Assembly: GCA_040221055.1 (NCBI GenBank)
Contig: JAVJVN010000019.1
Location: 62,001-126,000, forward strand
Length of the DNA stretch: 64,000 nt
Direction: 5' to 3'
DNA from: Rhodothermales bacterium
GTDB lineage: Bacteria; Bacteroidota; Rhodothermia; Rhodothermales; UBA10348
In this document: piece by piece, positions 42,136 through 50,614 of the stretch
How the letters are laid out: each line of letters opens with the position of its first letter
Numbering within the stretch: position 1 is the first letter of the stretch
Notes under the pieces: model-generated
The model's input: the letters and a program-made list of their open reading frames with translations, nothing else
What the model was told of the DNA's origin: nothing
Databases searched by the model: none
Made by a program: the position numbers and the translations under genes

Positions 42136-42546
42136 TCAGCGCCGGATGACGGGCTCCGTGATTCGTGCTCCGAGAGGAAGGATGAAGGTGGCGATGATGA
42201 CCGTCGGGGTGTCTCCCGGGTTCACGGTCTCGTGGATGACGTTGCGTCGGTTCTCATACGCCTCTCCGGCCGCGACGCGGCGCACCGTGCCGTCTGCTCC
42301 GTGGATTTCCAATTGACCTTCAAGTACCACGGCCCGTTCGTCGCCCGGGTGCAGGTGCCAACCGGTGGTGCCGCCGGGCGCAAATGTTGCCCGGATGGTG
42401 ACCGACATCAGGGAGTCGGAGACGGACAGCGGAGACTCGTGGAGGACGTCCAAGGTAATGCCTTGCTGCTGTGCTGGGCTGTGTCGCGGAGACACGGCCA
42501 GCCAAGTGGTCAGTAAGGCAAATACGACAGCCGCGTGCTTGAGCAT
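42136..42546 (-). CDS. Exported cupin-domain protein
   Basis: A 136-residue protein with a signal peptide (residues 1-25, core AAVVFALLTTWLAVS, cleaved near SPAQQQ) and a single cupin domain. Metal-type cupin motifs are present: GGTTGWHLHPGDERAVVLEGQLEI (His, His, Glu) and later NRRNVIHETVNPGDTPT. The start at 42546 sits 41 bases after the ECF sigma stop, so it is probably the last gene of the peptide-sigma-cupin unit. Cupin folds occur in ChrR anti-sigma factors, but this protein is secreted and lacks a cytoplasmic anti-sigma domain, so that role is unlikely in the same form. Confidence 0.82.
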   Translation of the reverse strand: MLKHAAVVFALLTTWLAVSPRHSPAQQQGITLDVLHESPLSVSDSLMSVTIRATFAPGGTTGWHLHPGDERAVVLEGQLEIHGADGTVRRVAAGEAYENRRNVIHETVNPGDTPTVIIATFILPLGARITEPVIRR

Positions 42547-42586
42547 GGAGTTCAGCCAAAAGAGGACCGCTCGGACGAAACGACCG

Positions 42587-43150
42587 TCATGGGCAGTCGC
42601 CTGTGCAGGGTTCGCCGGTTCCACAGTGAGCCTCAAGAACGCCTCCGCGGCTGTCAAAGGCAACCCGGCAGCACGACAGCAGGTCGTCTTTCAGACGACT
42701 ACGGGCGCGTTGGACGCGGGACTTGGCTCCGGACACGGAGAGGCCCAGACGCTCGCCCATCTCAGCCTGGGTCAACCCCTGGAACTCCGTCATTTCAACG
42801 GCCATCCGCCAGTCTTCAGGGAGATCCTCCAGGAACGGAAGCAGGCAGTTCGAGAGCGCAGCGTAGGCTGACATGTCCAAGGATTCTCCAGACAGGTCCG
42901 TTTCGTCGTTCAGCGGTACCGTCCGATCGGGTTTGGACCGCCGCCAATAATCCGTAACCGCATTGCGCGCAATGGCATACAGCCACGGGAGTATCCGGTC
43001 CTCGGATTTAAGGGTATCCTGGCGCTGCCAGACGCGCACGAGGATGTCCTGAACGACATCCTCGGCGTCGTCAGACGTGCGTACGCGGCTCTGGACGTAG
43101 TCCAGGAGCCGCGTACGCAGCGCGTCGAGTTGGTTGCTGCTCAGCAGCAT
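42587..43150 (-). CDS. ECF sigma factor, SigZ-like, with Cys-rich tail
   Basis: A 187-residue extracytoplasmic-function sigma factor. Region 2 (LLDYVQSRVRTSDDAEDVVQDILVRVWQR, DRILPWLYAIARNAVTDYWRR) binds the -10 element and core polymerase; region 4 (ALSNCLLPFLEDLPEDWRMAVEMTEFQGLTQAEMGERLGLSVSGAKSRVQRARSRLKDDL) holds the helix-turn-helix. After LLSCCRVAFDSRGGVLEAH a tail with five to six Cys (CGTGEPCTGDCP) follows, as in SigZ relatives, where a CC-x-FD-x-R-G pattern recurs. The tail suggests metal or redox sensing without a classical anti-sigma gene. The start ATG at 43150 overlaps the end of the Cys-rich peptide frame by 10 bases. Confidence 0.9.
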   Translation of the reverse strand: MLLSSNQLDALRTRLLDYVQSRVRTSDDAEDVVQDILVRVWQRQDTLKSEDRILPWLYAIARNAVTDYWRRSKPDRTVPLNDETDLSGESLDMSAYAALSNCLLPFLEDLPEDWRMAVEMTEFQGLTQAEMGERLGLSVSGAKSRVQRARSRLKDDLLSCCRVAFDSRGGVLEAHCGTGEPCTGDCP

Positions 43151-43239
43151 CCGCCGCCACCGCAGGTGCAATTTCCGTCAGAGCAGGTACAGTTGCTGCA
43201 GGTACATTTCGTGCAAGTACAGTTCATGATGATCACCAT
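43141..43239 (-). CDS. Metallothionein-like CxC-repeat peptide (not in standard gene size range)
   Basis: A 32-codon frame (28 if the inner ATG at 43227 is used) directly before the ECF sigma gene on the same strand. From the inner Met it reads Met-Asn, then four CTC triplets separated by TK, SN and SDGN, and ends GGGGCC: ten cysteines in 28 residues. Regular CxC spacing is a metal-thiolate pattern as in metallothioneins, though no known family is matched. The final codons TGC TGC TGA overlap the sigma ATG by ten bases, so the two are probably translationally coupled. lpdA ends 76 bases upstream on the same strand. Confidence 0.6.
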   Translation of the reverse strand: MVIIMNCTCTKCTCSNCTCSDGNCTCGGGGCC

Positions 43240-43315
43240 GTGTTCCGGTTAACGCAGGACCCGAGTGGACCCGCTTCACCTGTACAGACGCACGTTTCCC
43301 GAAAAGGACGCAGGA

Positions 43316-44737
43316 TCAGGTATTCATGGGGATGCCGTAGGCCACGCGGGTGGCTTCCATGATGGCTTCCGAAAGCGTCGGATGCGGATGGATGGAATCC
43401 ATGATCTCGTGGGCGGTCGTTTCCAGCGTGCGGGCCACGACCACTTCGGCAATCAGTTCGGTCGCATCGTATCCAATGATGTGGCAGCCCAGGAATTCGC
43501 CGTATTTCGCATCGAAAATGACCTTGACGAATCCTTCGCTGTGACCCATGGCCACGGACTTGCCGTTGATGGAGAACGGGAATTTGCCCACCTTGAGGTC
43601 GTATCCGGCCTCTTTTGCTTTCTCTTCGGTGTAGCCGACGCTGGCAATCTGCGGCTGGCAGTAGGTACAACCGGGAATGTTGGACTTGTCGAGGGCATGC
43701 ACGTCCTTGCCGGCAATCTTCTCGACGCAGATGACGCCTTCGTGGGAGGCCTTGTGGGCCAGCCACGGGGGTCCGGCAACGTCGCCGATGGCATAGATGT
43801 TGTCGACGCTCGTGCGGCCGAATTCGTCAATGACAATGGCACCGCGCTCGGTTTTCACGCCCACCTTTTCCAGGCCGAGGTTTTCGATGTTGCCGGCCAC
43901 GCCGACCGCCGATAGGACCTGGTCGCATTCAATGACTTCCTCGCCCTTCTTGGTCTTGACCGTGGCCTTCAGGGTCTTGCCCTTGGTATCGACTTTCTCG
44001 ACCGACGCGCCTGTCAGGACATTGATGCCCATCTTCTTGAATGCCTTCGCGAGTTCACGCGAGACGTCCTTGTCTTCGACCGGGACGATGCGGTCCATGA
44101 GCTCGACGATCGTGACTTCCGTACCCATGTTGTGGTAGAAGTAGGCGAACTCGACCCCGATGGCTCCGGCGCCGACAATGACCAGACGCTTGGGCTGCTC
44201 TTTCTGGAGCATGGCCTCGGTGGACGAAATGATCTTCTTGCCGTCAATGGGCAGGGAGGGCAGTTCGCGGGGGCGGGCACCGGTGGCAATGATGATGTGC
44301 TTCGCCTTGAGGGTGGCCTTGTCGCCCTGTTTGTTGCCGTCCATGTCGGTGGAGGGCTCGACCTGGATGGTATCCTTGGCGGTCAGTGTGGCGAATCCAT
44401 AATGCACGTCGATCTTGTTCTTCTTCATGAGGAACTCGACGCCCTTGTTCATCTGGTTCGCGACGCCGCGGCTGCGGTCAATGACCTTGGCGAAGTCCGC
44501 GGTGACCGACCCTTCGATGTTCAGCCCGTAGTCGGCCGCGTGACGGGTGTACTCCATGATTTCGGCGCTCTTGAGCAGCGCTTTCGTCGGAATGCAGCCG
44601 ATGTTGAGGCACACGCCACCCAACTTGTTCTTTTCGACGATGGCCGTCTTGAGGCCGAGTTGTGTGGAGCGGATGGCGGTCTCGTAGCCTCCGGGGCCCG
44701 AACCGATGACGACGACGTCGTAGGATGCTGCAGCCAT
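43316..44737 (-). CDS. lpdA: Dihydrolipoyl dehydrogenase
   Basis: The FAD/NAD E3 component that reoxidises lipoamide in 2-oxo-acid dehydrogenase complexes or the glycine cleavage system. The 473 residues contain the FAD motif VVVIGSGPGGYETAIRSTQLG, the redox pair Cys43/Cys48 in GGVCLNIGCIPTKALL, the NAD motif VIVGAGAIGVEFAYFYHNMG, YAIGDVAGPPWLAHKASHEG, and the dimer-interface HPHPTLSEAI with the catalytic His. No E1 or E2 genes are adjacent, so it is shared or orphan. A hypothesis of a thiol/redox link with the downstream Cys-rich peptide and sigma gene rests only on position. Confidence 0.97.
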   Translation of the reverse strand: MAAASYDVVVIGSGPGGYETAIRSTQLGLKTAIVEKNKLGGVCLNIGCIPTKALLKSAEIMEYTRHAADYGLNIEGSVTADFAKVIDRSRGVANQMNKGVEFLMKKNKIDVHYGFATLTAKDTIQVEPSTDMDGNKQGDKATLKAKHIIIATGARPRELPSLPIDGKKIISSTEAMLQKEQPKRLVIVGAGAIGVEFAYFYHNMGTEVTIVELMDRIVPVEDKDVSRELAKAFKKMGINVLTGASVEKVDTKGKTLKATVKTKKGEEVIECDQVLSAVGVAGNIENLGLEKVGVKTERGAIVIDEFGRTSVDNIYAIGDVAGPPWLAHKASHEGVICVEKIAGKDVHALDKSNIPGCTYCQPQIASVGYTEEKAKEAGYDLKVGKFPFSINGKSVAMGHSEGFVKVIFDAKYGEFLGCHIIGYDATELIAEVVVARTLETTAHEIMDSIHPHPTLSEAIMEATRVAYGIPMNT

Positions 44738-44836
44738 GACCTGGGGATTGAAATGATGGAACGTAACAGTCCCGAATGATACGGCATGCAGCCTTCACGG
44801 TGCCCCGCCGTCCGGTTCAAATGCGGTGAAAACCGG

Positions 44837-45475
44837 CTACCGCGACTCCATGTCCGTCATCTTGTCGACCCGCTTGGCATGACGGCCGCCCTCGAACGAC
44901 GTCTCCAGGAAAACACGCAGGATGCCCTTGATGACTTCAATGCCCAACGTTCGACTGCCCAGCGTGAGGACGTTGGCATTGTTGTGGGCCCGTGCGTTCC
45001 AGGCCGTGAATTCATTGTATGCGCAGGCGGCGCGGACGCCCGGGACCTTGTTGCATACCATGCTGGAGCCGATGCCGGCGCCATCAATCATGATGCCGTA
45101 CGCCGCTTTTCCGGTGGCGACCAGGCGGGCTACACCATAGGCAAAGTCCGGGTAGTCACACGATGCGGGCGAGTCCGTCCCGATGTCAATCACATGCCAG
45201 CCGTCCTTGCGGAGCTGTTCGGCGAGCGTCTGCTTGAGTTCGAATCCACCGTGATCGGCGCCGATGGCCAGGGTCCGTGGGGGTGGGGCGTGGTGCGGAG
45301 GGGACGCCGAGCCCGGTTCAGGTGGCACACCCCGGACCAGTTCAATTCCTGCCGCGCGGGCGGTGTCCGCAGCGAGGGGAGTCACGAGCGCCCGTGGTGG
45401 AACGATCAATTGTCGCTGCCCGGCCCGGACAGCCGTGCGTACGTGGTCTTCGGTTATGACGGGTTTTCCTGGCAT
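44837..45475 (-). CDS. RpiB/LacAB-family isomerase with N-terminal extension
   Basis: A 212-residue protein. Residues 68-212 match the ribose-5-phosphate isomerase B fold: LAIGADHGGFELKQTLAEQL, SCDYPDFAYGVARLV, GIMIDGAGIGSSMVCNKVPGVRAA, AHNNANVLTLGSRTLG. The nucleophilic Cys of E. coli RpiB (in its ICGTGIG motif) is replaced by Asp131; M. tuberculosis RpiB also lacks it. The first 65 residues are an extra module (VITEDHVRTAVRAGQRQLIVPPRALVTPLAADTARAAGI) like the N-terminal segments found on microcompartment-associated proteins, but no shell genes are here. It could be rpiB or a related sugar-phosphate isomerase. Start ATG 45475. Confidence 0.85.
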   Translation of the reverse strand: MPGKPVITEDHVRTAVRAGQRQLIVPPRALVTPLAADTARAAGIELVRGVPPEPGSASPPHHAPPPRTLAIGADHGGFELKQTLAEQLRKDGWHVIDIGTDSPASCDYPDFAYGVARLVATGKAAYGIMIDGAGIGSSMVCNKVPGVRAACAYNEFTAWNARAHNNANVLTLGSRTLGIEVIKGILRVFLETSFEGGRHAKRVDKMTDMESR

Positions 45476-45492
45476 CGGGGCAAGCTACAACT

Positions 45493-46737
45493 TTATCGCG
45501 GAGCCAACCATCGCGCGGGATCGACCGGCACGGCATTCTCGAAAATACTGAAGAATACGGCATTACCCCGGGGTTCGTTGGTCGTGCCGCCGCGCCCGAT
45601 GACATCGCCCGGTTCGATCATCGCCCCGGCCTGCGTGTAGATGAGCGAGAAATTGCCGTAAACAGTGTGGTAATCCCCATGTTCGACAATGATGTACGAC
45701 CCGATATCCGGCATGACATCCACCGTGGACACCCGACCGGCCGCCACGGCCCGGATTTCCGCCGAGGGACCCGTGGCAATCAGGATGCCTGGATTCGGCG
45801 TGCGTGTTCCGTAAACGGGATTCGTGACTTCCCCGAACGGCTCCTGGACACTTCCGGTGGCCGGCCACGGCATACGACCCTGGGCCGAACGGAAGGAGGC
45901 ACCGAGCGCTGAAAGTGTGGCCGCATCCAGGGATCCGGCACGGGGAAAGCCCCCAGCGACCGCACCGGGCTCTGCGGGCACGGGCCGGGCACTCGCAATG
46001 AGTGCGGCAATCCGGTCACTCAGCTCCCGCGCCATGGTCCGCTTGTTTTCCAGTTCCTGGGACAGGTCGACGCGGAGCGAACGCAGACGACGGACCTCCG
46101 TCTCCCGATCGGTTTTCAGATTGGCCAGCCGTTCCTGCTCGCGATCGGCCTGGGTAAGCAGGATCTGCATGTCGACCAGTCGCGCCGACAGCGCCTCCCG
46201 GGCTTCATTCAGTTGCTGGTTCGCATCGTTCAGCGCATTCAGGCGCCCCCTCCGTTCGTTCGAGAAGCGCCGCAGGTACCCGATCCGGATGAGCATCTGG
46301 TTGATGGACTCGGCCGCCAGGATGAGCGCCACGTCGTGTTGCCGCCCGTATTTGTAGGCGTGCGTCGCGCGCGCCGTATAGTCCCGTTTGAGTTCGGCCA
46401 GATCGGCTTCCTGGGATGCGACGAGGGATGCCAACGAGTCTTCCTCGGCCCGCATTTCGGAAATCCGCTTCGCATAGACGTCCACGAGCTCCTCGCGCAT
46501 GGCGATCTGACGGTTGAGGTCGGCCAACTGGCGGGCTGACGCCTGCTCCTCCTGCTCGGTGGATTGGAGTCGGAGTTCATCGTCTGCGATCTGCTGGCGC
46601 AACTGCTGGAGGCGCGCCTCGGTCTCCCTGACGGCCGTTTCCTGCGCGAACGCGTGAGGAACTGCCAGTCCCGAGAGTCCAGCCGCGACCAGGAATACCG
46701 CAATCCGGCAGAGGGGATATGTCCGCATGGCCTTCAT
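45493..46737 (-). CDS. EnvC-like murein hydrolase activator (M23/LytM fold, zinc site lost)
   Basis: A 414-residue exported protein. A signal peptide (1-31, ending AFAQE) is followed by a long coiled coil (about 33-255) and a C-terminal LytM/M23 domain (about 295-414: MPWPATGSVQEPFGEVTNPVYGT, VSTVDVMPDIGSYIIVEHGDYHTVYGNFS, VIGRGGTTNEPRGNAVFFSIF). The zinc ligands HxxxD and HxH of active M23 enzymes are not seen, as in EnvC, which only activates amidases. An amidase gene is present at 56.3 kb. The gene overlaps the DUF4292 gene by four bases, the third of a TPR-DUF4292-EnvC operon conserved in Bacteroidota. Confidence 0.9.
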   Translation of the reverse strand: MKAMRTYPLCRIAVFLVAAGLSGLAVPHAFAQETAVRETEARLQQLRQQIADDELRLQSTEQEEQASARQLADLNRQIAMREELVDVYAKRISEMRAEEDSLASLVASQEADLAELKRDYTARATHAYKYGRQHDVALILAAESINQMLIRIGYLRRFSNERRGRLNALNDANQQLNEAREALSARLVDMQILLTQADREQERLANLKTDRETEVRRLRSLRVDLSQELENKRTMARELSDRIAALIASARPVPAEPGAVAGGFPRAGSLDAATLSALGASFRSAQGRMPWPATGSVQEPFGEVTNPVYGTRTPNPGILIATGPSAEIRAVAAGRVSTVDVMPDIGSYIIVEHGDYHTVYGNFSLIYTQAGAMIEPGDVIGRGGTTNEPRGNAVFFSIFENAVPVDPARWLAPR

Positions 46738-47501
46738 TCGATCACGTAGCGCTTCACATCCGACGCAAGGCCCAGATCGAAGGCAAGTTGGCCCGGCGAT
46801 GTATCGAGGCGGCTCAATGCCATGACGAGTCGGGTTTTCTGAATGGGATGCGATACGCTGACACGCCGGGGCACGCGTATGCCGTCCATGTCGTCGAACG
46901 ATGCGTACCAGCGTTGTTCACGGATGGCACCGTCCGGGTTCCTGAACTCCACGAAGACGACGCGCCATTCCACGGGATCGATGAGCCAACGGTCTCCGGT
47001 GTCGGGTGCACGCAATTCATACAGCAGACTGTCCGTCCGGACCTGCCAATCAAGCCGTGGATCCGGATGGATGAAGCCCGTTGCAAGGGTCACCAGATCC
47101 GTACCTGCCACCGCAACCGGCAGGACGGCCGAAATGTTATCCGGTGTCCCGGCGACCAGGGTGCCTTCCGTTCGGTCGTAGACGAACGCGGAATCCCGGG
47201 TGACCAGGACGCGCGCGCCTTCAATGCCCAGCGGAAACCGGATGCGGACGAGCATGGAGTCGTCCCGCCTGTAGGCAATGCGGGCAGAAAAACGTCCGGA
47301 TTCTTCCGGAGACGCCACGCTTACTTCGGCGACCGCTGAAAGCTCGTCCAGGTCGGATGGAGCCATTGGGAGGTGGCGCAGGATATCCCGGGCCGTATGG
47401 TTCGGCCAACCGGCCACGTCCGCGTTCGACACGACCACGGGCCCCGAAGCGCAGGCCGCAAGCAGCACGGCCGGCAACAGCACAGCCAGTACGCACCTCA
47501 T
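46734..47501 (-). CDS. DUF4292 lipoprotein
   Basis: A 255-residue lipoprotein of the DUF4292 family. The signal peptide ends in lipobox LLAAC (Cys17), and the mature body has alternating beta strands (ELSAVAEVSVASPEESGRFSARIAYRRDDSMLVRIRFPLGIEGARVLVTRDSAFVYDRTEGTLVAG) resembling a LolA/LolB-like or LppX-like fold, as described for related families. It overlaps the TPR gene by four bases upstream and the EnvC-like gene by four bases downstream, so all three are translated in a coupled way. An outer-membrane placement is likely, since Bacteroidota lipoproteins commonly end there. Confidence 0.85.
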   Translation of the reverse strand: MRCVLAVLLPAVLLAACASGPVVVSNADVAGWPNHTARDILRHLPMAPSDLDELSAVAEVSVASPEESGRFSARIAYRRDDSMLVRIRFPLGIEGARVLVTRDSAFVYDRTEGTLVAGTPDNISAVLPVAVAGTDLVTLATGFIHPDPRLDWQVRTDSLLYELRAPDTGDRWLIDPVEWRVVFVEFRNPDGAIREQRWYASFDDMDGIRVPRRVSVSHPIQKTRLVMALSRLDTSPGQLAFDLGLASDVKRYVIE

Positions 47502-48625
47502 TGTGGACTGTCCAAGGCCGTCAGAAGGCGTCGCAGGGGGGCGGTCCAGGGGTCGGACTCGCGGGAACGTTCAAGCGCGGAACGGGCCATGGCTACGGCC
47601 TCGGCGGTGCGTCCGTCGGCCGCCAGTGCCTCGGCCGTAGGAAGGACGAGGGGCCCGTAATTGGGGTACAGCACCAGGCCGTCCGTCCCCAATGCGGCCG
47701 CACGTTTCCATTCGGACAGGGTGTTCAGCGCCGTTACGCCCTCCACCCACAGGTCCAGCTGCCGGGGATCCTTTTCCACCAGCTCTTCAATGGTCCGGGC
47801 GGCCTCTTCCAGTCGTCCGGCATCCAGCAGCGTTCTGGCACGGACATCCAGGGGCACGGTTTCAGAGGGCGCGGCGGCACCCGTCACATCCGCGGCCCTG
47901 ATTTCCGCGCGAAGCGCAGGATCGGCAATCCGGTCGACGACGGCGGCCAGATTTTCCTGTGCCTTGGCGTCGGGCAGCAGGTCCAGCCAGATTCGAGCGG
48001 CCGCCTGAAGGTCATTGTTGCGGGCATGGGCCTCGGCAAGGCGTTGGTCCACGTTCCGGTAGGCGGCGACCTCCTGCAGAAGCGAAATGAGGCGGGGCAG
48101 CTCGCCGGCACGCTCCAGTGCATCGGCCCGCAGCGTCACCAGGTCGGGATGGGCTCCGAACTGCGCAGCGAGCGACGCATCCATGGCCACGGCGTCCGGA
48201 ATGCGGTCAAGTTGCAGGTACAGCGACAGCAGGCGCGTAGCAGCCTGGAGGTCCGTGGGGTGGGCATCGACCATGCCTTGAAGCACGTGGAGCGCATCGT
48301 CCATACGCCCGGAACCGAGCAAAACGTTGGCATGCACGTGCAGGACTTCAACCCGGTCCGGGGCCAGGCTGGCCGCAGCCGAACTGTAGAACAGCGCCGA
48401 TTCAGGATCGCCGGACGCGTACTGGGCCTCACTCATGGCCACCAGCAGGGCGGGCTCCTCGGGCGCGGCGCGGATGGCCTCCATGAAGACGGCTATAGCG
48501 GCGTCCCAGTTGGCGGTGCGCATGTGCGTCAGGCCGCGGACAAGGGCTTGTTCCGAAGCGGAGCCACCCGACTGCGCCATTGCCGACGGGGCCAGGAGGG
48601 CCAGAAGTAAGAGGATTCGGAACAT
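47498..48625 (-). CDS. Exported TPR-repeat protein
   Basis: A 375-residue protein with a signal peptide (residues 1-17, MFRILLLLALLAPSAMAQ) and about eight to nine tetratricopeptide-like repeats (for example NWDAAIAVFMEAIRAAPEEPALLVAMSEAQYASG, MDDALHVLQGMVDAHPTDLQAATRLLSLY, RLEEAARTIEELVEKDPRQLDLWVEGV). It should act as a periplasmic protein-binding scaffold. First gene of the minus-strand TPR-DUF4292-EnvC trio; divergent from the GCS2-CBS gene with 66 bases between the starts. No enzyme motif. Confidence 0.88.
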   Translation of the reverse strand: MFRILLLLALLAPSAMAQSGGSASEQALVRGLTHMRTANWDAAIAVFMEAIRAAPEEPALLVAMSEAQYASGDPESALFYSSAAASLAPDRVEVLHVHANVLLGSGRMDDALHVLQGMVDAHPTDLQAATRLLSLYLQLDRIPDAVAMDASLAAQFGAHPDLVTLRADALERAGELPRLISLLQEVAAYRNVDQRLAEAHARNNDLQAAARIWLDLLPDAKAQENLAAVVDRIADPALRAEIRAADVTGAAAPSETVPLDVRARTLLDAGRLEEAARTIEELVEKDPRQLDLWVEGVTALNTLSEWKRAAALGTDGLVLYPNYGPLVLPTAEALAADGRTAEAVAMARSALERSRESDPWTAPLRRLLTALDSPQ

Positions 48626-48691
48626 GCCTTCGAATAACGGCAGCCACTTTGGCAGGTTTCGTATACTTCAAGTCCACCAATCCACGGCCTC

Positions 48692-50614
48692 ATGGGACAA
48701 CACGACGTCTCCCAGCATTTTGACCCGGCGACCATCCGGCGTTTTACCCGGCAACTCATGAATGACGTGCGTGCCATGGAGTTCATGCTGACCGAAGGTA
48801 TGTTCGAAAGTGGCGTGCACCGGATAGGAGCCGAGCAGGAACTGTTCCTGATTGATCACAGGCATCACCCGGCGCCACTCGCCGAGGAAGTTCTGGCGCT
48901 GTCGGAGAATCACCGACTGGTCAACGAGCTGACGCGCTTCAATCTGGAAATCAATCTGGACCCCCACGATTTCAAGGGCACGTGCCTTTCCGACGTCGAG
49001 CGGGATTTGAATGAGATGCTGGCCTATACGCGCACGTTGACCTCCCAGGTGGGGGCGGACATCGCGTTGGCGGGCATTTTGCCGACCATCCATGCGTGGG
49101 ATCTGCGCATTGAAAACATGGCGCCGAAGCCCCGGTATTTTGCGCTGAACGATACGATCATGGCGTTGAAGGGGGGGCGGGCGCAGTATCACATCCGGGG
49201 CACGGACGAACTGTTCTTCCAGCATGACAACATCATGATGGAGGGGTGCAACACCAGTTTCCAGATCCACTTCCAGGTGTCGCCTGAGGATTTCGCCCAC
49301 TACTACAATATTGCCCAGCTGGTATCGGCACCCTCCCTGGCGGCTGCCACGAACTCACCGGTGCTGTTCGGGAAGCGACTGTGGCGGGAAACCCGGATTG
49401 CGCTCTTCCAGCAGGCCGTCGACACGCGCAGCAGCAACATGTATCTGCGGGAAATGAGCCCGCGCGTGCACTTCGGTTCGGAATGGGTGAACGAGTCGGT
49501 GCTGGAGATATTCCAGGAGGACATTGCCCGCTTCCGGATAATCATGACCAGTGACTACGAGAATCCCTTCGATGTGCTCAAGGCGGGTAAAATCCCGAAG
49601 CTGCAGGCCCTGCAATTGCACAACGGAACGGTCTACCGGTGGAACCGGGCCTGTTACGGGATCAGTAACGGCAAGCCCCACGTCCGCATTGAGAACCGCC
49701 TCATCCCTTCCGGACCCACGCCCGTGGATGAAGTGGCCAATGCCGCGTTCTGGCTTGGACTGATCAAGGGGATTGCCCGCCAGCACGACGACATCCGGCC
49801 CTTGTTGGACTTCGACGATGCCAAGAGCAATTTCATTGCGGCTGCGAGGCAGGGGCTGGCATCGGAAATCAACTGGATTGACGGTCGCCGATGGCCCGTC
49901 GTGGATCTTATCCGGGAGCGCCTGATCGAGGTGGCGCGGGACGGGTTGGAACACTCCGGCATCAGTACGGCCGACATCGACAAGTACATCGGCATCATTT
50001 CGGAGCGGGTCTCAGCCCGGATGACGGGATCGCAGTGGCAGCTGCTGTCCCTGGCCAAGATGAAACGGGAAGGCAGTACACGTGCTGAACGGCTGGACGC
50101 CCTGGTCGCCGCCATGGTGGAGCATCAGAAGACCGGTGAACCGGGTCATACCTGGGCATTGGCGGATTTGAACCGTCAACCACTGAAAGGCATCCGGGGC
50201 ACGCGGGTGGAGCACTTCATGACCACCGATCTGTTCACGGTGCGGCAGGATGAACTCATCGATTTCGTGGCCGTCCTCATGAACTGGCGACACATCCGGC
50301 ACGTGCTGGTCGAGGACCGGCAGCACCGGCTTGTGGGCCTGGTAACGAACCGGGCGCTGCTGCGCGCCCTGGCCGAATACAAGGCCGCGGGCAACACGGA
50401 TGACATTCCCGTGTCGGAGATCATGGTGAAGGAACCCATCCACGTGGGGCCCGAAACGCCCACCATCGACGCCATCCGCCTCATGCGGGAAAGCGGGGTG
50501 GGGGCGTTGCCTGTCGTCCACATCGGCGAACTGGTCGGCATCATCACCGAGACCGACTTCAATCGCCTGGCGGCGCGGTTCTTCGACGAGGAAGCGGCGC
50601 CAGACGTCAGTTGA
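48692..50614 (+). CDS. GCS2-family glutamate-cysteine ligase-like protein fused to a CBS pair
   Basis: A 640-residue protein. Residues about 25-460 match the glutamate-cysteine ligase 2 (GCS2, COG2170) fold: GAEQELFLIDHRHHP, FNLEINLDP, TSFQIHFQVSPEDFAHYYNIAQL, SPVLFGKRLWRETR, HVRIENRLIPSGPTPVDEVANAAF. Residues about 505-630 are two CBS motifs (VEHFMTTDLFTVRQDELIDFVAVLMNWRHIRHVLVED and VSEIMVKEPIHVGPETPTIDAIRLMRESGVGALPVV), which usually bind adenine nucleotides. A glutamate-amine ligase controlled by an adenylate sensor is the natural reading, but the amine substrate cannot be told; GCS2 members also include carboxylate-amine ligases of unknown use. Confidence 0.85.
   Translation: MGQHDVSQHFDPATIRRFTRQLMNDVRAMEFMLTEGMFESGVHRIGAEQELFLIDHRHHPAPLAEEVLALSENHRLVNELTRFNLEINLDPHDFKGTCLSDVERDLNEMLAYTRTLTSQVGADIALAGILPTIHAWDLRIENMAPKPRYFALNDTIMALKGGRAQYHIRGTDELFFQHDNIMMEGCNTSFQIHFQVSPEDFAHYYNIAQLVSAPSLAAATNSPVLFGKRLWRETRIALFQQAVDTRSSNMYLREMSPRVHFGSEWVNESVLEIFQEDIARFRIIMTSDYENPFDVLKAGKIPKLQALQLHNGTVYRWNRACYGISNGKPHVRIENRLIPSGPTPVDEVANAAFWLGLIKGIARQHDDIRPLLDFDDAKSNFIAAARQGLASEINWIDGRRWPVVDLIRERLIEVARDGLEHSGISTADIDKYIGIISERVSARMTGSQWQLLSLAKMKREGSTRAERLDALVAAMVEHQKTGEPGHTWALADLNRQPLKGIRGTRVEHFMTTDLFTVRQDELIDFVAVLMNWRHIRHVLVEDRQHRLVGLVTNRALLRALAEYKAAGNTDDIPVSEIMVKEPIHVGPETPTIDAIRLMRESGVGALPVVHIGELVGIITETDFNRLAARFFDEEAAPDVS

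Noticed and set aside
43316-44737. lpdA as part of the Cys-rich peptide, sigma factor and cupin system.
   Set aside because: It is a housekeeping gene with a 76-base gap; proximity alone is too weak to claim a shared system.
45493-46737. Calling the M23-fold gene an active endopeptidase.
   Set aside because: The zinc ligands HxxxD and HxH cannot be found, and the coiled coil plus degenerate LytM layout fits EnvC-type activators.
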